From DATCJY01 sp036562565 (GTDB lineage: Bacteria > Bacteroidota > Bacteroidia > Flavobacteriales_D > Sanyastnellaceae): a DNA stretch of 64,000 nucleotides. Shown here piece by piece: positions 60,749-64,000 of this stretch; position 1 is the stretch's first letter, and each line of letters begins with the position of its first letter. The stretch is from contig DATCJY010000066.1 of the NCBI GenBank assembly GCA_036562565.1, positions 12,459 to 76,458 on the forward strand, read 5' to 3'. Both the position numbers and the translations under genes were made by a program. The notes under the pieces are model-generated. The model was not told the origin of the DNA. It searched no databases and saw only the letters and a list, made by a program, of their open reading frames with translations.

Positions 60749-63463
60749 TTATCGGAATAATGTTATATGCCCTTGGATTTCATAAGGTTGATCCAGCATA
60801 TCCCGAAAGTGAATTACATATTGATAAACCCCATTGGGGACATAATAATCTCCATCTCGATAATCTCCGGTCCACGGCTCTTCAGTATCATAACTTTCAA
60901 AAATCTTTTCTCCCCAACGGTTGTATATCTGTATGTGATATTCCTTCATACCACTTGTGACCGGCTTCCATACATCATTGATACCATCGCTATTGGGTGA
61001 GAAAGTATTCGGTACATAGATGCTATAACCGCCTACGGCTACTTGTCCTGTGATTTCATCCTTACAACCAAACTCATTGAGTACATGCTGGGTGATATAA
61101 TGATAGCCTGCCGTTTGCCATATGTGAGTAAAATCTCTCACCCCATACGAACTGCCATCCGACAAAGTATAGTACACATAACTGGCACCGATGGATGAGT
61201 CGCGCACACTCACAAAAGAATTCTGTATATCTACTTGTTGCGGATCGATAACAAATCGTGCCACCGGCACAGGATGCACCTTCACAACATTCGGAAATAC
61301 TTTGGTCAAAGTCTCCACACAACCGGTAGTTGTACTCACTGTAACCGAAACATCGTAATTTCCGGAATGTTCATAGGTATGCAAAAAACTGGCAAATGAG
61401 CTAGTTGTCCCATCACCCAAATCCCAATGATACGAGAGTGGAGTATCGGACTGAACATTGGCAACAAAGCTCACTGTCAACTCCGGGCAACCCTCTGCTT
61501 CCTCTATCTGAAAATCGGCAATCATGTTTTTGGGCACCCAAATCACATCTTGGTATGTTCTATCGCACCCATTCTCTTGTATGCGCAAGGTGACTGTGTG
61601 ATAACCTGGCTCATTAAACACGATAGATTGCGGATTCTGCTGATGGCTCACAGGCACATTGGCTGCAGGTCCAAAATCCCACGTGTAGGACGCATTTGAT
61701 GTGGTAGCACCCAACGCTTGAAAATTGAAACTGTTTGAATCAAAGCATTGAGGTGCTTGTTCCGGGAAATAAGGATTTAGGTGTCCATAAATGGCAAACT
61801 CCATTGTAGCCGTATCCGGACAAGTAAAAGGCGCACTCACTATCAATGTTACCTGATAACGTCCGGTATCCGGAAATAAAAAGGTAGGATTGGGCTGACC
61901 CGAAACATCGTCATCTCCGGGAATACCAAAATCCCATTTATAGGTCTGTGCCGGAGTAGGTATGCTTTGGAAACTGTACAGGTATCCATCACAAAATGAA
62001 TCCTGAGGTACAATTCCGGCTTGGACATCGGGTGGATTCTCAATGGTGTGTGCCACCGTTTCCGGACATCCGTTGTTGGCGTCCACAGTAAGCAAGATGT
62101 TCATGGCCGCACTTTCACTATTCATTTTTACCCAACCCGGTTGAGCCACATTCGAAAACTGAGGAACAGCCCCAGGGCCAAAATCCCAGCTATAAGTTGG
62201 AGTCAACCCCGGTGCAACTGTTGATCCGATATCATAGTAGTCTTCGCCATTCATGCATTTGTAATCGTTTACCACTATGGTCGGACTGATCAAACTCAAA
62301 CTGGTAACGGTTGAATAAGCCGTATCCGCACACGGCCAGCCTTGATTTACTATCAACCTTACTGTGTACACACCACTCTGTGTATAGGTATAGGAAGGAG
62401 AAAACTGCGTACTGGTGTCCGTATCTATTCCTTCTACACCAAAGTCCCAGTTATAATAAGTTCCATTGATACTGTTGTTGGTAAACTGAACCGTTTCGCC
62501 AACACAAAACTCAAAGTCACCAGGGCCGGCCGCTATAATGTTCGGGTCACATATCGTCACATTAAACTGAAAATCGCGATTGGTGGTGTTTATTAAGACT
62601 CCGTTTCGGTATTCACTGACACATACACCAATCACATACTGTCCCAACTCTGTTGCCGTACCGGACATCATTCCCGTAACGGGATCAATGGTAAACGCAG
62701 GATCGCTTTCAATAGGATATTCTGCACTAAAACCCGAAGCCCACGCCACAGAAGGATATGGAGGTGCTGTCGGAACCTGAGGAGCAGGGTCCGCCTGTGT
62801 TCCTCCCAACATGGGAGAACACAAATGATAAACCAATGAATCTCCGTCAGGGTCAGTGGCTCCGTGATTGAAGAAGAACTCCGCATCACGACAAAGTGCA
62901 ACAGGTGGCAAATGCGTAAAACGAGCTGCGGAGTTATTGCCCTCCGGTAACACATCGGTTCCCGGAATAGTGGTGGTAAATGTGGCCCCCTGATTTTGCG
63001 GTTGCACCAAATTCACGATAGACGGGTTGCGACAGCAACGCTGATAGGTAATGGTATAACCGTGCTGATTGGGAGGGAGCGTCACTACCTTGGTATATAT
63101 CGCCTCCTGCACACACACATCAGGTGGCAACACAAAACACGGGTTGGCCAATTGTACCGGCACGTAACTCACGGTGGCATTTCCCAAAGCAAAATTCTCT
63201 ACCGTAACCGGAGTGAAAAGGTTTGCATTGTTATAAATAGCCACGCGGGCATTATCATCAAAGCCGGTACCTAGGGTGTTGGTCGGGCCGCAATCGCGAA
63301 AGACTTTCAGCGTTATGCGATATTGGTTGTTGCCCAGATAAGTGTAAAATATTTCTCCGCCTACAATGTGTGTCGCACCGGCACCCAAGACACGAATAGT
63401 CAGTATGACCATCGATACCAACTTCCTCCAAACAGCGCGATATTTTCTTCCTTTAACCTTCAC
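60749..63463 (-). CDS. PKD-domain protein with T9SS type B sorting domain
   Basis: This roughly 904-residue protein has a K/R-rich signal peptide (KVKGRKYRAVWRKL then VSMVILTIRVLGAG). The N-terminal domain (about 30-320) opens GATHIVGGEIFYTYLG and carries YTITYQRCCRNPSIV, a recurring Bacteroidota adhesin form. Several PKD domains follow (WDFGVEGIDTDTS, WDFGIPGDDDVSGQ, WDLGDGTTSSF). The C-terminal domain, YVPNTFSPNSDGINDVW to the end, is type B. The start is uncertain: I used a GTG at 63463; a TTG at 63481 and an ATG at 63412 are also in frame, but the ATG loses the charged part of the signal. It is divergent from nth. Confidence 0.87.
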   Translation of the reverse strand: MKVKGRKYRAVWRKLVSMVILTIRVLGAGATHIVGGEIFYTYLGNNQYRITLKVFRDCGPTNTLGTGFDDNARVAIYNNANLFTPVTVENFALGNATVSYVPVQLANPCFVLPPDVCVQEAIYTKVVTLPPNQHGYTITYQRCCRNPSIVNLVQPQNQGATFTTTIPGTDVLPEGNNSAARFTHLPPVALCRDAEFFFNHGATDPDGDSLVYHLCSPMLGGTQADPAPQVPTAPPYPSVAWASGFSAEYPIESDPAFTIDPVTGMMSGTATELGQYVIGVCVSEYRNGVLINTTNRDFQFNVTICDPNIIAAGPGDFEFCVGETVQFTNNSINGTYYNWDFGVEGIDTDTSTQFSPSYTYTQSGVYTVRLIVNQGWPCADTAYSTVTSLSLISPTIVVNDYKCMNGEDYYDIGSTVAPGLTPTYSWDFGPGAVPQFSNVAQPGWVKMNSESAAMNILLTVDANNGCPETVAHTIENPPDVQAGIVPQDSFCDGYLYSFQSIPTPAQTYKWDFGIPGDDDVSGQPNPTFLFPDTGRYQVTLIVSAPFTCPDTATMEFAIYGHLNPYFPEQAPQCFDSNSFNFQALGATTSNASYTWDFGPAANVPVSHQQNPQSIVFNEPGYHTVTLRIQENGCDRTYQDVIWVPKNMIADFQIEEAEGCPELTVSFVANVQSDTPLSYHWDLGDGTTSSFASFLHTYEHSGNYDVSVTVSTTTGCVETLTKVFPNVVKVHPVPVARFVIDPQQVDIQNSFVSVRDSSIGASYVYYTLSDGSSYGVRDFTHIWQTAGYHYITQHVLNEFGCKDEITGQVAVGGYSIYVPNTFSPNSDGINDVWKPVTSGMKEYHIQIYNRWGEKIFESYDTEEPWTGDYRDGDYYVPNGVYQYVIHFRDMLDQPYEIQGHITLFR

Positions 63464-63597
63464 CAGATTGGGCAGCTGCAAAGCTTTAGCAAATTAACCT
63501 TAGAACCTATTCTATAACAACAGTTATAGACAAATAGTTGCCGCGAAACGCTGCTCAAGGAACAGAATAATTACGTGTCAAACCCAACATGGCTCAT

Positions 63598-63605
63598 TAA
63601 TTTTG
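63598..63605 (+). promoter_or_regulatory. Candidate -7 box (TAATTTTG) of nth
   Basis: This exact TAnnTTTG match ends 9 bases before the nth ATG, in the gap with the divergent PKD-protein gene. No clear -33 box was found. Confidence 0.4.
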
Positions 63606-63614
63606 ACCCGCATC

Positions 63615-64000
63615 ATGACGAAAAAAGAAAAGGCTCAATACATCATCGAGGAACTCGAAAAGCTCTATCCGGAAACACCGGTTCCGCTTCATCACAAGGA
63701 TGAATATACACTTCTCATTGCCGTATTACTATCAGCCCAATGCACCGATGCCCGTGTGAACCAGATAACCCCCAAACTCTTTGCCTTGGCTGACAATCCG
63801 TACGACATGGTAAAACTCGATGTCAAAGAAATTGAAGAAATCATTCGTCCGTGTGGCCTATCTCCTGCTAAAAGCAAAAACATACTGGCCCTTTCTCATA
63901 TTCTTATTGATAAACACGGTGGGCGTGTCCCTTCCACCTTTGAAGAGCTGGAAGCTCTACCGGGAGTAGGACACAAAACTGCCAGTGTCGTGATGGCTCA
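63615..64000 (+). CDS. nth: Endonuclease III, 3' end outside window
   Basis: The first 128 codons of endonuclease III, the base-excision-repair glycosylase/AP lyase for oxidised pyrimidines, are present. The start MTKKEKAQYIIEELEKLYP fits the family. TLLIAVLLSAQCTDARVN is a signature segment, and the helix-hairpin-helix LEALPGVGHKTASVVMA reaches the edge of the window, with the catalytic Lys in GVGHKTA. The catalytic Asp and the C-terminal iron-sulfur Cys residues lie beyond base 64000. The gene is divergent from the PKD/T9SS gene. Confidence 0.93.
   Translation, partial: MTKKEKAQYIIEELEKLYPETPVPLHHKDEYTLLIAVLLSAQCTDARVNQITPKLFALADNPYDMVKLDVKEIEEIIRPCGLSPAKSKNILALSHILIDKHGGRVPSTFEELEALPGVGHKTASVVMA

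Noticed and set aside
1..64000. Prophage, insertion sequence, integrase, toxin-antitoxin or defence island
   Set aside because: No transposase, integrase, terminal repeats, restriction or defence genes were found. The S74 domain protein is phage-like only in its chaperone, and no other phage gene is near.

Overview
The window is a gene-dense stretch of a Bacteroidota chromosome. Several independent signs agree. Five large secreted proteins end in type IX secretion (T9SS) sorting domains: two type B (gliding-motility-associated) and three type A. Methionine synthase is split into two genes. There are Bacteroidota-type genes such as a PafA-like phosphatase, DUF4139, CotH with a lamin tail, and a choice-of-anchor-B protein. 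TAnnTTTG -7 boxes stand before many start codons, and Shine-Dalgarno sequences are scarce. Flavobacteriales or a close relative is most likely, but no marker here fixes the family. I see no insertion sequence, prophage, integrase or CRISPR array. This is ordinary chromosome with a few surface-protein loci.

Layout. 1-5 kb: end of a TPR protein and a giant T9SS type B adhesin-like protein. 5-10.5 kb: both topoisomerase IV subunits and a GNAT acetyltransferase. 10.5-19.3 kb (minus strand): pfkA, gapA, a BadF/N-acetylglucosamine-kinase-like gene, a methylglyoxal-synthase-like gene, a beta-phosphoglucomutase-like gene, uvrA, a Crp/Fnr regulator, a DinB-like protein and a small exported repeat protein. 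19.5-24 kb: a Nudix-fold regulator behind a perfect palindrome, a CotH/lamin-tail T9SS protein that overlaps it by one base, and the CCA-adding enzyme. 24-27 kb: kdsC, DUF2520 and a Nudix hydrolase face pyrE-SRPBCC, with the two start codons overlapping. 27-32.4 kb: M61 peptidase, PafA-like phosphatase and a DUF4139 protein. 32.5-35 kb: lpxK and a TlpA-like thioredoxin. 35-41.3 kb: a methionine/SAM block, metH (two genes) and metF behind a SAM-I riboswitch, with metK divergent. 41-46 kb: a ThiF/rhodanese protein and a three-gene surface locus with two collagen-like proteins, one ending in a peptidase S74 chaperone. 46-51.6 kb: obgE, adk, accD, small unknown proteins, a PfkB kinase and tRNA-Asn. 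52-64 kb: an AddB-like nuclease, a GH65 phosphorylase, DUF58, two more T9SS proteins and the start of nth.

How the genes fit together. The minus-strand sugar block joins two glycolytic enzymes with side-branch enzymes. The perfect palindrome, with a matching half-site in the pfkA leader, suggests that the neighbouring Nudix-fold protein controls them. The methionine block is a self-contained SAM feedback unit: MetK makes SAM, and the riboswitch would silence metH/metF when SAM is high. kdsC and lpxK serve lipopolysaccharide synthesis. The CCA-adding enzyme is needed because the one tRNA gene here does not encode CCA.

Most worth a second look are the Nudix-fold regulator and its operator, the methylglyoxal-synthase-like protein with altered catalytic positions, the overlapping divergent starts at pyrE, the possible leaderless promoters, and the collagen/S74/T9SS locus. 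I found no clearly new multi-gene defence or mobile system.
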